Positions 26,401 through 33,521 of a DNA stretch of 39,022 nt are shown piece by piece. Where the stretch lies: contig JAJDEM010000366.1 of NCBI GenBank assembly GCA_029259795.1, positions 1 through 39,022 of the forward strand, given 5' to 3'. Both the position numbers and the translations under genes were made by a program. Under the pieces are notes generated by a model. It was given only the letters and a program-made list of their open reading frames with translations. It had not been told where the DNA came from and ran no database searches. This DNA comes from Planctomycetota bacterium. Lineage in GTDB: Bacteria > Planctomycetota > PLA2 > JAEUHO01. Position 1 is the first letter of the stretch. Every line of letters begins with the position of its first letter.

Positions 26401-26482
26401 GAGAGCCCGCCCGCGCTGGAGTCACCCCTTCTACTGGGCGGCTTGGACTGCGTGGGGAGCGCCTCCAGCCAGCAGTCGATAG
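23477..26482 (+). CDS. Exported TPR-CHAT protein (TPR array plus CHAT cysteine peptidase domain)
   Basis: 1001 residues; GGGGAG precedes the ATG. It has a signal peptide (GLCSLLLILALAAPAHG). Residues about 75-450 hold seven to eight kinesin-light-chain-type TPRs of about 42 residues, each with a phrase such as HPEVASALNNRGLVHVERGEF or HPDVAGADYNLGFALSKLKR. Residues about 450-640 are a helical linker. Residues about 660-995 are a CHAT domain, a caspase-like peptidase fold: strand LHIATHG with catalytic His822 and LVVLSACETALG with catalytic Cys902, then VVGSQWLVDDEATRLLM and the closing HPFYWAAWTAWG. Both catalytic residues are present. TPR-CHAT proteins act as proteases regulated by partner binding (for example with the type III-E CRISPR effector), but no Cas gene is here. 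Most Planctomycetota examples are uncharacterised. Confidence 0.95.
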   Translation: MRRGLCSLLLILALAAPAHGEDDPAKEPAPDPRLSPEVVESRKLERQTVALNQKQKFLEAIPLARRVLELRQRVLPPGDGLMGSAHFNLGMVLKGQGLYREARQHLEKSLQIMEALRGKDHKVVAEDLAALAQVLAKTGDLQGAKAAFIRAIAIQTTSIGGDHPETLATKQRFGLHLLELGALDRALALFQEVEAAQRKKHGDSHPEVASALNNRGLVHVERGEFEAAVALAEQALAITEANFGAKHPEVAISLANLGQILVDQGAYSEAERVLKRSLAVLVEALGPAHLYVGILNGRVGTVALRQRRFGDAERHARLARKIVEEVQGTDTAAAAKIRSNLGVMLVHAGKAEEALPLFEESRKIYERDLGKEHPDVAGADYNLGFALSKLKRHAPAALALRRSLEGRKAAYGPQHPLVAAAALSLADALAETGKHAEAKQLYLEALASHEARLTRRLSTLTSSEARSMVHAAWGSVRGWLRIAPKLGETGYDVVLRFRGLAARAVMEQRRTARIVGRGDPAKLEALREAESRIAVIASTLPPREPKKTRASRRALWRKTYADAVAARDALWRELEKKHAALGTARARIRVNLSAIRSALRDDAAVVDIVRVGKHYMAWVYRRTGDVSRVDLGDAAKIDEAGQLFAEFASDPGVQVTEKSWRDAAQALHGLVWAPLAARLDEGVRVVYLVPDSALATVPIGALPGHGKATYLMDQFDLRFLTTPQDLVARDFKVRKREGVLVVGGVDYDNAAPPKGSEKEAATTPVRPRAKRTFLALPGAAAEAKAVRASASGTVELLRGAAATEAAVARHAESARTLHIATHGFVRTDVMRGLRPGDAKQEWLGGSAERRLASGHDPLLLAGLALAGANVHDGGGTDDGIMTALEVSGLDLDGVDLVVLSACETALGLPTAGNGVIGLVQAFHAAGAQQVVGSQWLVDDEATRLLMTALYKHLRPGSDGARTNVGSALREAQRLVRARPRWSHPFYWAAWTAWGAPPASSR

Positions 26483-26619
26483 GGCGTCCTGGGGTAGCGA
26501 GACCGGCCCGTTGCCTCTGCGCATGTACGGAGCCCGGCACCTCGGCACGCCCCTTGCTCCCAGTCCGCTGCCTACGCGAGATGTGCTGTTCGCACGGCTC
26601 GCCCGGTCGGAGGTGCGTC

Positions 26620-28800
26620 ATGCTCCGCAGATCGTGTGTACGCCGACACAGCTTGGCGCTGTTGCCCGTGATCGGGCTCCTGCTGCTTGCGGCCCCTTCA
26701 ACACAGGCGGGCGAGATCGACCGCTACACGCGCCTGCTCCAAGGCACGGCGGACCACTTCGAGTTCGGCATGCGCGTCGAACGCTCGACGGACGATGCCG
26801 GCGGCTTCGACCTCTCGGTCTGGAAACGCATGGGCGACGGAGGCGTGAGCTTCCAGTGCTTGGCCCACGGCAGCGCGAAGCACAAGAAGGCACTCTTGAA
26901 GCTGGCCGAGATCATGCAGAAGGCCTCCAAGGAGGTCCAGACCGGCGGCGTGCCGACCGTCAAGAAGACGCGGCACACCATCGAGGGCTACAGCGTCTTG
27001 GAAGGAGACACCCCCTCATGGACCTACAAGACCCCCACGTCGAACACCACCATGCCGCGCATCCGCACCATGACCGTCGACGTCTCCCCGCTTGTGACCC
27101 TCACCGTCACCACAAACGGCACTGCAGGCAGCCCCATGCGCTACATGCGCAAGCTTCTCCAGGACTACAGGGCAGGCGGAGCCACGCCCCCCCCTCCGAA
27201 GCAAAAGACCGACGCGGACGATCCCCCACTCACAGAGGAAGCGTTCGATGTCTTCGAAGTCCGCATCGCGGCCAGCCTCGAGGGCTACGCCGGCGCCGTC
27301 GAGCGCGTCTCGCAGAGTGAGTACAGCGCCGGGCGGGTGACCATCACCGGCGTGGTCCGCGACACGGAGGGCGCACCGATCCCCGGCGCCACCGTCGTCA
27401 CCATGGAGCAGGACCTCTCCACCACGACCGACAAGAACGGCCGCTACAAGCTTGTCGCGCACGGCACGGGCGAGAAGCCGTGGACCAAGACGCTCGACCT
27501 GGTCATGGCACGCAAGCTCACGAACTTCGCCTGCCGCCTGGAGTCTCGAGGCCCGCTCGTCGCCAACGGCAAGCTGCAGCGCGTGACGCTGCACCTGACC
27601 AACGAGGGCAAGCCGCTGAAGGAACGCGAGGTCAGGGTGAGCCTGCCGCCCGAGTGGAACCACCGCACACGCAAGGCCTCCTGGGTCGCCCACGGCAAGA
27701 TCCGCAGTCTTCCGGACACGCTCACGACGAACAAGCAAGGCGCGGTCACCTTCGACTTCCCCGCGGCGGGCCTGCTGCCCGGCCTGCCGAAGGTCCTGCA
27801 CAACCGCGAGTACCTCCACTACTTCCCCGTGCGCGCCGAGCTCGTGGTCACAGACGTCCTCACCAAGCTGACCTGCCGTACGGACTACCGACTGGTCAGC
27901 CCGTTCCCCCACATCACGAAGTTCCGCATGATCGATGTGACAGCGGGCAACTGGCAGCCCAAGCCAGGCTCCCTGCTCGAGATCGACGACCCCGACAGCA
28001 CCTCCTTCGATGTGGAGATCCGCGTCATGGGCCGCATGCGCATCCCCCGCGTGAAGGAGCGCTACATCCGGAAGATGTACCTGCCCAAGCATGACGGCAA
28101 GCAGTTGGTGTTCTTCTACCAACCCCCGGCCTGGGGCATGGACCTGACCAAGCAGCCGCAAGCCCTGTGGAAGGAGTTTGGCCTCTTCAACCTTCAGCTC
28201 GCAGGCAAGATCGTGCTCGACAAGGCTGGCACCGCATTCCTGAAACAGGTCTCCGCTGCGGGCGCCTACGCGTCCATCCCCAACAAGCTCATCGGCAACG
28301 CCCACCTCTCGGACGCGGCCCTGAAGCACCTCGCCGCAGGCCAAGCCGCCTACGCGGAGGACGTACTCAACGGAGCCAAGAAGCTCTGGAGCGTCGTGGA
28401 GACGACCGACAAGATCGAGCAACAGATCGATGACAAGACCTCCGGGACGGAGGACAAACTCATCAACGCATGGGACACGGTGGGCGGCATCATCGAGATC
28501 TCGGACAAGGCCAAGAACGCCGAGTTCGCCACCAAATGGGGCAGCAAGCTGCTAGACGCCGGGAGGCTCAGCAAGATGAGCGATGTGATCTCGAAGTCCG
28601 GCGTCCCCCTCGAGGTCCTGAAGGTCGTATACGAGAATGCCAAGTTCATGCTGAAGCTCCACCGCCAGTTCGAGGCGGTGTGCAACGCGCAGAAGGACAC
28701 GCTGCTCATGCCGGTGTTCGTGACGGTCACCGACGCGGACGGCTACCGCACGACCGCAGCACGTAGCGTCACCATGTGGCTCTGGAAGAAGGGGGACTGA
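26620..28800 (+). CDS. Large exported protein with one carboxypeptidase-regulatory-like domain
   Basis: 726 residues from the ATG at 26620 (GGAGGTGCGTC ahead). The frame is open far upstream inside the TPR-CHAT gene, but the signal peptide (LALLPVIGLLLLAAPSTQA) and the site fix this start. Residues 30-190 are a domain of unknown type. At about 235-290 there is one Ig-like carboxypeptidase-regulatory-type unit (VTITGVVRDTEGAPIPGATVV and TTTDKNGRYKLVA). Residues about 300-450 are strand-rich and may form one or two more beta sandwiches (RVTLHLTNEGKPLKEREVRVSL). Residues 530-690 are helical and Lys-rich. There are no catalytic motifs. Its TGA overlaps the ATG of the next gene, so the two are coupled. 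Confidence 0.87.
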   Translation: MLRRSCVRRHSLALLPVIGLLLLAAPSTQAGEIDRYTRLLQGTADHFEFGMRVERSTDDAGGFDLSVWKRMGDGGVSFQCLAHGSAKHKKALLKLAEIMQKASKEVQTGGVPTVKKTRHTIEGYSVLEGDTPSWTYKTPTSNTTMPRIRTMTVDVSPLVTLTVTTNGTAGSPMRYMRKLLQDYRAGGATPPPPKQKTDADDPPLTEEAFDVFEVRIAASLEGYAGAVERVSQSEYSAGRVTITGVVRDTEGAPIPGATVVTMEQDLSTTTDKNGRYKLVAHGTGEKPWTKTLDLVMARKLTNFACRLESRGPLVANGKLQRVTLHLTNEGKPLKEREVRVSLPPEWNHRTRKASWVAHGKIRSLPDTLTTNKQGAVTFDFPAAGLLPGLPKVLHNREYLHYFPVRAELVVTDVLTKLTCRTDYRLVSPFPHITKFRMIDVTAGNWQPKPGSLLEIDDPDSTSFDVEIRVMGRMRIPRVKERYIRKMYLPKHDGKQLVFFYQPPAWGMDLTKQPQALWKEFGLFNLQLAGKIVLDKAGTAFLKQVSAAGAYASIPNKLIGNAHLSDAALKHLAAGQAAYAEDVLNGAKKLWSVVETTDKIEQQIDDKTSGTEDKLINAWDTVGGIIEISDKAKNAEFATKWGSKLLDAGRLSKMSDVISKSGVPLEVLKVVYENAKFMLKLHRQFEAVCNAQKDTLLMPVFVTVTDADGYRTTAARSVTMWLWKKGD

Positions 28801-29900
28801 TGCGATCCGTACTCCCGCTCATCCTGCTGCTCGCCTTCGCCACGCCGGCCTTCACGGCGGAGGACGCTCGGCCGGAGATCGACACCCTCGTACGCAGCTA
28901 CTACGACGCCATGGCCGCCGAGGACCTAGGCAAGGTTGCCACGCTGCTGCATCTCACCGATGAAGACGCGGCCAAGGCCCTGCTCGAACGCTACCACCTG
29001 ATCTTCCAGGCGACGGACCTCAGCATCCGCTCGCTGAAGATCACAGACGTCAAGCTCGACGAAGCGGGCGAAGGCGGCGTCGTCTACGCCACCGTCCAGA
29101 CCACCATCGCCAAGCCAGACGGCTCGGACTCCTTCGAGAAGGCGAGCGAGGTCGCCCTGGTCGTGGCGCGCGCCGAGGGACGCTGGCGCATCCTGCGCGC
29201 CACCACCCAGGGGCGCTTGGCCATGGAGCGCAAGCTGATCCTCCACGGCCAGCATCTAGCTGAGCTGCGCGAGAGTGCGGACGGCTCCACGAAGGAACCA
29301 TGGGACAAGGACGGCGACACGACCAGCCGCCCCACCGAGGACACGCCCCCGCAGACGGAAAACGCAAGCGCCGCGAAGCAGCCGGAAGGCGTCGCAGGTT
29401 GGATGCTCGTGGCTGGCTTCCTTGCCCTGCTGGCGTTGTTCGCCACGCGCCTGGCCTTCGCTCAGCGCCTGCTGGGTGCCTTGCTTGTAGCGCCGCTGAT
29501 CGCAGGCACGCTCGTGGCCTTGGGCAATGTGGCGCTCGGCGACGCCCCGGGCGAACTCGCGCTCCCGGAAGTGCTGCTCTCGCCGTGGACACTCTGGGAG
29601 AGCGGGCAGGTGTGGCTGCCCGCCGCGGCGTGGGCCGCGGGTGGACTCGTCGGTGGGCTGATCGTGGCAGCTCCGGTGCGCGCGCTGCTCGCCGGCGTGT
29701 TGATCCCGCTGGGGCCGTGGATCCTGATCCAGAAACCCTGGTTCGAGTCGATCCCCGCCAGCGCGCAGGGCTTCCAGGACACCTTCGAGCGCCTGGCCTG
29801 CGGCGCACCGCATGACCTGCAGGCACTCTTGGGCGCGTGCTTGGTGGGTGCCCTGTTCGGTGGGTTGATCCTGCCCGGAGGACGGTCGAAGGCGGCCTGA
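28800..29900 (+). CDS. Exported/membrane protein with NTF2-like domain and polytopic C-terminus
   Basis: 366 residues from the ATG at 28800, which overlaps the preceding TGA (TGATG) behind AAGGGGGA. A signal peptide (VLPLILLLAFATPAFTA) is followed by a domain at about 28-150 with the look of an NTF2/SnoaL-like fold (IDTLVRSYYDAMAAEDLGKVATLL at its start; RWRILRATT at its end). A Thr/Glu/Pro-rich linker at about 165-200 follows. Residues 202-362 contain four to five membrane helices (for example GWMLVAGFLALLALFATRL and LLGALLVAPLIAGTLVALG). No family is recognised for the whole. Coupling to the preceding exported protein suggests they form a pair. Confidence 0.85.
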   Translation: MRSVLPLILLLAFATPAFTAEDARPEIDTLVRSYYDAMAAEDLGKVATLLHLTDEDAAKALLERYHLIFQATDLSIRSLKITDVKLDEAGEGGVVYATVQTTIAKPDGSDSFEKASEVALVVARAEGRWRILRATTQGRLAMERKLILHGQHLAELRESADGSTKEPWDKDGDTTSRPTEDTPPQTENASAAKQPEGVAGWMLVAGFLALLALFATRLAFAQRLLGALLVAPLIAGTLVALGNVALGDAPGELALPEVLLSPWTLWESGQVWLPAAAWAAGGLVGGLIVAAPVRALLAGVLIPLGPWILIQKPWFESIPASAQGFQDTFERLACGAPHDLQALLGACLVGALFGGLILPGGRSKAA

Positions 29901-30148
29901 CGGTCCACCGCGGCGCGGCGGAGAGCGGCGTCACCCCGGCTGGGCAAGTCCACGGCTCCTCCTGCCGGCCAGAGAACCTCACATGCGCGACTGCAGGATA
30001 CCGAACCCGGGCACGAAGACCGGCTCAACATGACCGAGCCTTCTTCGAGCGCGACCTGGACGAGAGCGGTGAGCTCGAGCCGGTACTCCATGGTCTGTTC
30101 ACGGCTCCGTACCCGCTCCCCCTCCTGCAGTACGCGATGGACCGCCGC
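29901..30148. other. Intergenic stretch with a partial repeat
   Basis: No coding frame here is convincing. CTGTTCACGGCTCCGTACC at 30095-30113 matches the 38150-38168 copy of repeat family I at 18 of 19 positions, and CGGTACTCCATGG lies just before it (30081-30093). Confidence 0.45.
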
Positions 30149-30514
30149 CTAGCTAGAGCCGCCCTGCCTCTCGACGAAGCGCGCGAAGGCCTTGGTGGCG
30201 TTGGCGCGCGGAATGACGCGCATGCTCTCGAGGTTGCCTGGGAGGTCGAGGCCCTCCGCCTGCCAGGTGATCAGGGCGCCCGCCGGGTAGCTACCGCGCG
30301 CGTCGCAGACGAACGGCCGTAGCGCGACAGACGAACCAGTCAGTTGCTTCGCGACGACCTCGGCACCGTGCCGGGCGGAACCACGCTCACTTCCGAGAGG
30401 CGATTGCCCATCAAGCATGCGGGCGACATCCGAGAGACCCGCGAAGCTGATACGGAAGCCCTGAACCCGGACCTCCGCAACGAAACGCTGGAGCATGTTG
30501 AAGCCGTCGACCAT
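30149..30514 (-). CDS. Small soluble protein, unknown function
   Basis: 121 residues if the ATG at 30512-30514 is used; ATG at 30494-30496 or TTG at 30551-30553 are alternatives, none with a good ribosome-binding site. The sequence is protein-like in composition: MLQRFVAEVRVQGFRISFAG near the start, then KQLTGSSVALRPFVCDARG and GALITWQAEGLDLPGNLESM, ending with a charged helix (KAFARFVERQ). It has no signal peptide, membrane segment or known motif. It is isolated between plus-strand genes and is followed on its upstream side by a palindromic repeat element (30604). Confidence 0.55.
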   Translation of the reverse strand: MVDGFNMLQRFVAEVRVQGFRISFAGLSDVARMLDGQSPLGSERGSARHGAEVVAKQLTGSSVALRPFVCDARGSYPAGALITWQAEGLDLPGNLESMRVIPRANATKAFARFVERQGGSS

Positions 30515-30603
30515 GCCGGGGATCGTACACGGCGCACAGCGGCGCTCAGTCAAACGACGCCCAGCATCGTCCCGCCGTAGACAGGGGAGTCAGCCACGAG
30601 CAG

Positions 30604-30673
30604 GTACGGTACGCGGGCAGTACTCATGGCTCTCCAGCACCAGAAATCCATGAGAAGGGCCCCTACTCCGTAC
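30604..30673. repeat. Palindromic repeat family I, copy R1
   Basis: Outer arms GTACGG (30604-30609) and CCGTAC (30668-30673) enclose inner arms TCATGG (30624-30629) and CCATGA (30648-30653). The spacing from outer to inner arm (20 bp) and across the inner loop (24 bp from arm start to arm start) is repeated almost exactly in R2 and R3. It sits just upstream of the small membrane protein gene at 30701. Confidence 0.65.
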
Positions 30674-30700
30674 TCAGAACCACGCAGGGGAGGACTCGGT

Positions 30701-31207
30701 ATGCTGGCCGCCATGAGCCGACCCCAGACGAGAGCCCCGCATCAGCGTCGCCTCCGCCCACCGGCCACCGTGACCGCGGCGGGACTGCTTGATCTTCTCT
30801 ACGGCGCCGCCGGTCTGTGGTTTGGCATCGCCCTGCTCTCCATGGACGACATGGGACGCTGGGCGGAGCGACCCGAGTGGCTGCGCCGGAACCTGCGTGC
30901 GATCGACACGGAGCTCACCGTCATCGCGTGGGTTCTGATCCTCACAGCGCTGGCCGCTGTGGCCCTCGGCCTGCAGCTGGTGCGCAGCTCAGCGAAAGCG
31001 CGCACGGCGCAGCGCTTCAACGCATCCGTTGCACTCGCCGCCGGCGTATTCCCGATGTGGTTGTTCGGGGTGAGTTGGACGATGGGACTCGTTGCGGCAC
31101 TCAACGTGGCAATCCTTCTCATGATCGAGTCGCCCTCCGCGCGGAGTTGGTGGCGCACGCGCGGCGGCCCTCCCCCACTGGACACGGCCCCCAGCAACCC
31201 CAGTTGA
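30701..31207 (+). CDS. Small polytopic membrane protein, unknown function
   Basis: 168 residues from the ATG at 30701, chosen for its GGGGAGG site; ATG at 30713 is an alternative. After a basic N-terminus there are four membrane helices: about 25-45 (AAGLLDLLYGAAGLWFGIALL), 70-92 (VIAWVLILTALAAVALGLQLV), 107-126 and 127-145 (FPMWLFGVSWTMGLVAALNVAILLM). No motif points to a function. It is placed between two copies (R1 and R2) of the palindromic repeat, as if inserted into or framed by them. Confidence 0.75.
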   Translation: MLAAMSRPQTRAPHQRRLRPPATVTAAGLLDLLYGAAGLWFGIALLSMDDMGRWAERPEWLRRNLRAIDTELTVIAWVLILTALAAVALGLQLVRSSAKARTAQRFNASVALAAGVFPMWLFGVSWTMGLVAALNVAILLMIESPSARSWWRTRGGPPPLDTAPSNPS

Positions 31208-31213
31208 CTTGGG

Positions 31214-31286
31214 GAGTACCGAGCCCGTGCCGCCGTCATGGACTTCCCGCGCCAGAAATGCATGAGAAGCGCCCGACTCGGCACTC
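31214..31286. repeat. Palindromic repeat family I, copy R2
   Basis: Outer arms GAGTACCGAG (31214-31223) and CTCGGCACTC (31277-31286) pair at 9 of 10 positions. Inner elements are TCATGG (31236-31241) and GCATGA (31260-31265). Compared with R1 and R3 one outer pair is swapped from G-C to C-G on both arms, a compensatory change. It starts 6 bp after the stop codon of the small membrane protein. Confidence 0.65.
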
Positions 31287-31310
31287 CTCACGCACGCCGT
31301 GTTCCGTACT

Positions 31311-31345
31311 CGGTACTGAGTGCGCGCGGGGCAATCTGAGTACCG
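31311..31345. repeat. Inverted repeat upstream of the cyclase-like gene
   Basis: CGGTACT (31311-31317) and AGTACCG (31339-31345) form a perfect 7-bp stem around a GC-rich loop; with the next two bases after one mismatch, 9 of 10 positions pair. It shares the GTACCG core with repeat family I and is 61 bp before the ATG at 31407. Confidence 0.5.
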
Positions 31346-31406
31346 TACCCTTTGGACGGGCTCCGTATCTCTCGACACGCACGGACACTTGCACAGGAAG
31401 CCGGCT

Positions 31407-33296
31407 ATGAACCAGGACGCGGCAGGCCAGATCGACACGCTGCTCAACCGAGGCGACGTGTTCGAAGCCTACGAGGCCGCACGCGAGGCCCTCATCGACG
31501 ATCCGAGGAGCCAGCCCCTGCGAGAGCGTCTTGCGCGCGCGCTGATCCGCGCAGGCGCCGAGACCGAAGCGCTCGACCTGCTCGCCGCTCTCCTCGAGGA
31601 GGGGCACGCGAGCGGCGAGGTCCTCGGACTCGAGGCCAGCACCCGAAAGAGCAGGGCGCTCGCAAGCGCGGATCCCGACGTACGACGCGATGGACTGGCG
31701 AGGGCGCTGGACCGCTATGAGCAGGCCCGCACGGCGTTCCCCGAAGACTACTGGTTCGGAGTAAACGTCGCGACGCTCGCATTCGTCCTCGGTGAGCCGG
31801 AGCGTGCCCGGGAGTGCGCCCGTGCGCTGCTGCCGCAACTCGCCTCGCACCTGGCCGACGACGCCTGGAAGCGCCGTGGATGGGCTCTCGGCACCGAGGG
31901 CGAGGCGCGACTCGTCCTGGGAGATGAGGAAGGCGCCATCGAGGCGTACGGACGCTTCCGCGACCTCACGGCTGCGAACGCGGCGTGGGAGATGCGCGCC
32001 TCGGCTCTGCGCAACGCGCGCTTGCTGCTCCACGCGGAGCCGCCGCTTGCGCGTGTCGAGGTCGACGCAGCTCGTATCGAGGCGTTGCTTCAGACGCCGC
32101 CCGTCGCGATCGGGGCGGGGCACATGATCGACGCACCGGGACGCGTCGCGGAGCGGTTCCCGGCCACATTGCGGCCGGCCGCGCGGGTGGTCATCGAGGA
32201 GTTTGTGGCCCGCCACGGGGTCAGCCAGGGCTACGCGTGCTTGGCACGCGGCACGGACACCCTGTTTCACGAGGTGCTCAGCGAACGGGGCGTGCGCCGC
32301 TTCGCGATGGTGCCCTACCGCGCCGAGGCCTTCGTCGCGGACAGCGTCGCAGACCACGAGGACGCGAGCTGGGTGGACCGGTTCCAGGCCCTCTGGAGGG
32401 GCGCCGACAATCGGTGCACCGCTTCGCGCTACCGCTTCGCCTGGGACTCGCTCTGCTACGAGTTCGCCAACGAGGTGCTGACGGGCCTCGCACTGCTGGA
32501 GGCCGAGGCTCTCGGCACTGAAGTCGTTGGATTCGCGCTCTGGGACGGCAAGGCCGGAGACGGCCAAGGCGGCGCCGAGTCCATCGTGCGACTTTGGCGC
32601 GACCGCGCGGCCCCGATCGACGTTGAACTCATCAGCCCGGAGGACCTGGCCGCCGGTCGCCTGCAGGCGCAGCCCTGCATCGACGCACGAACGCCGCCGG
32701 ACTCGCAGCCGCCGGATTCAGAGCCGCTGGACCCGCAGTCGCTGGACCCGCAGCGTGCCGAGGTCATGGCCCTGTTGTTCGCAGACGCCCGGGGCTTCGG
32801 CAAGCTGGACGAAGTGGGCAACGAGGTCTTCGCGACCCAGTTCCTGACGCTCCTCGCGAAGGTGATCCAACGCCATGACGAGCACATCTTCGAGCGCAAC
32901 ACGTGGGGCGACGCCGTCTTCCTTGCCATGACCGATGTCGAAGCCGCGGGTCATCTTGCGCTCGACCTCTGCAGCACCATCGTCGCGGCCCGACCCGAGC
33001 TCATCGCGGCAGGCCTGCCTCCAGAGTTGGACCTCCGGGTTGCCCTGCACGCCGCTCCGGTGCGAGTGCTGTTCGACCCGATCCGTGATCAGCCACGCGT
33101 CTCGGGCGCGCAGATCAGCGAGGCCGCGCGTATCGAGCCGATCACGCCGCCGGGCCATGTCTATGCCAGTCAGTCCTTCGCGGCTCTCAGCCGCGCACGC
33201 GAGGCCACTGGCTTCTCCTGTCGGTACGTTGGCCAGACCGAGCTCGCCAAGAACTACGGACGCGAGCCGCTCTACATCGTCGAGCAACGCACGTAG
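31407..33296 (+). CDS. TPR / SLOG-like / class III nucleotide cyclase-like protein
   Basis: 629 residues from the ATG at 31407 (AGGAAG ahead). Residues 5-235 are helical TPR-like repeats; FPEDYWFGVNVATLAFVLGE (111-130) resembles the TPR-S/TRAFs-binding type region found in conflict-related signalling proteins. Residues about 240-410 look like a Rossmann-type SLOG-like nucleotide-binding domain (YACLARGTDTLFHEVLSERG at 276-294, VVGFALWDGKAGDGQGG at 373-389). After a Pro/Asp/Ser-rich linker (428-450), residues 452-629 match a class III adenylate/guanylate cyclase domain: Asp460 in LLFADARGFG and Asp502 in NTWGDAVFLAM, both metal-binding positions kept. It may sense or make a nucleotide signal; activity is not certain. 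No signal peptide. A strong hairpin follows the stop codon. Confidence 0.82.
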   Translation: MNQDAAGQIDTLLNRGDVFEAYEAAREALIDDPRSQPLRERLARALIRAGAETEALDLLAALLEEGHASGEVLGLEASTRKSRALASADPDVRRDGLARALDRYEQARTAFPEDYWFGVNVATLAFVLGEPERARECARALLPQLASHLADDAWKRRGWALGTEGEARLVLGDEEGAIEAYGRFRDLTAANAAWEMRASALRNARLLLHAEPPLARVEVDAARIEALLQTPPVAIGAGHMIDAPGRVAERFPATLRPAARVVIEEFVARHGVSQGYACLARGTDTLFHEVLSERGVRRFAMVPYRAEAFVADSVADHEDASWVDRFQALWRGADNRCTASRYRFAWDSLCYEFANEVLTGLALLEAEALGTEVVGFALWDGKAGDGQGGAESIVRLWRDRAAPIDVELISPEDLAAGRLQAQPCIDARTPPDSQPPDSEPLDPQSLDPQRAEVMALLFADARGFGKLDEVGNEVFATQFLTLLAKVIQRHDEHIFERNTWGDAVFLAMTDVEAAGHLALDLCSTIVAARPELIAAGLPPELDLRVALHAAPVRVLFDPIRDQPRVSGAQISEAARIEPITPPGHVYASQSFAALSRAREATGFSCRYVGQTELAKNYGREPLYIVEQRT

Positions 33297-33297
33297 C

Positions 33298-33319
33298 CTC
33301 CTGCCCCCGAGGGCAGGAG
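33298..33319 (+). terminator. Strong hairpin directly after the cyclase-like gene
   Basis: CTCCTGCCC, CCGA and GGGCAGGAG form a perfect 9-bp stem with a tetraloop, 1 bp after the stop codon. No T-tract follows, but the stem position and strength suit a terminator for the plus-strand gene. Confidence 0.6.
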
Positions 33320-33329
33320 ACGCACGGGA

Positions 33330-33407
33330 GTACGGAGGCGCGGAGCACGGGCCATCGTCATGGATTTCCCGAACCGGCTATCCATGAGAAGGGCCCCGGC
33401 CCCGTAC
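33330..33407. repeat. Palindromic repeat family I, copy R3
   Basis: Outer arms GTACGG (33330-33335) and CCGTAC (33402-33407); inner arms TCATGGAT (33358-33365) and ATCCATGA (33380-33387), a perfect 8-bp pair. The left arm is followed by AGGCG, as in the array at 38066-38212. It lies in the convergent gap between the cyclase-like and 911-residue genes. Confidence 0.65.
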
Positions 33408-33428
33408 CTAACCGACTCCTCACCTCAT

Positions 33429-33488
33429 TTGGCACCGGCTCATGATCGGGTCACCGGCGGGGACGAGAAGAGCCTAACCCCCTCCCAC
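33429..33488 (+). repeat. Intergenic repeat family II, copy C (diverged)
   Basis: Begins TTGGCACCGGCTCATGATC and continues through GAGCCTAACCCCCTCCC. Similar in order to copies A and B, and it keeps the GGCTC / GAGCC pairing seen in copy A. It lies 22 bp after R3, so families I and II occur side by side here, as the GAGTACGG next to copy B also suggests. Confidence 0.45.
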
Positions 33489-33521
33489 CGGCACCGTGCC
33501 GTCACCCGCCGCGCGGAATCT

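Noticed and set aside
23477-26482. Type III-E CRISPR (Craspase) association of the TPR-CHAT protein
   Set aside because: The protein has a signal peptide and no effector or CRISPR array is nearby.
27016-28422. 468-codon open frame on the minus strand
   Set aside because: Antisense to the large exported protein with signal peptide and ribosome-binding site; no domain features.
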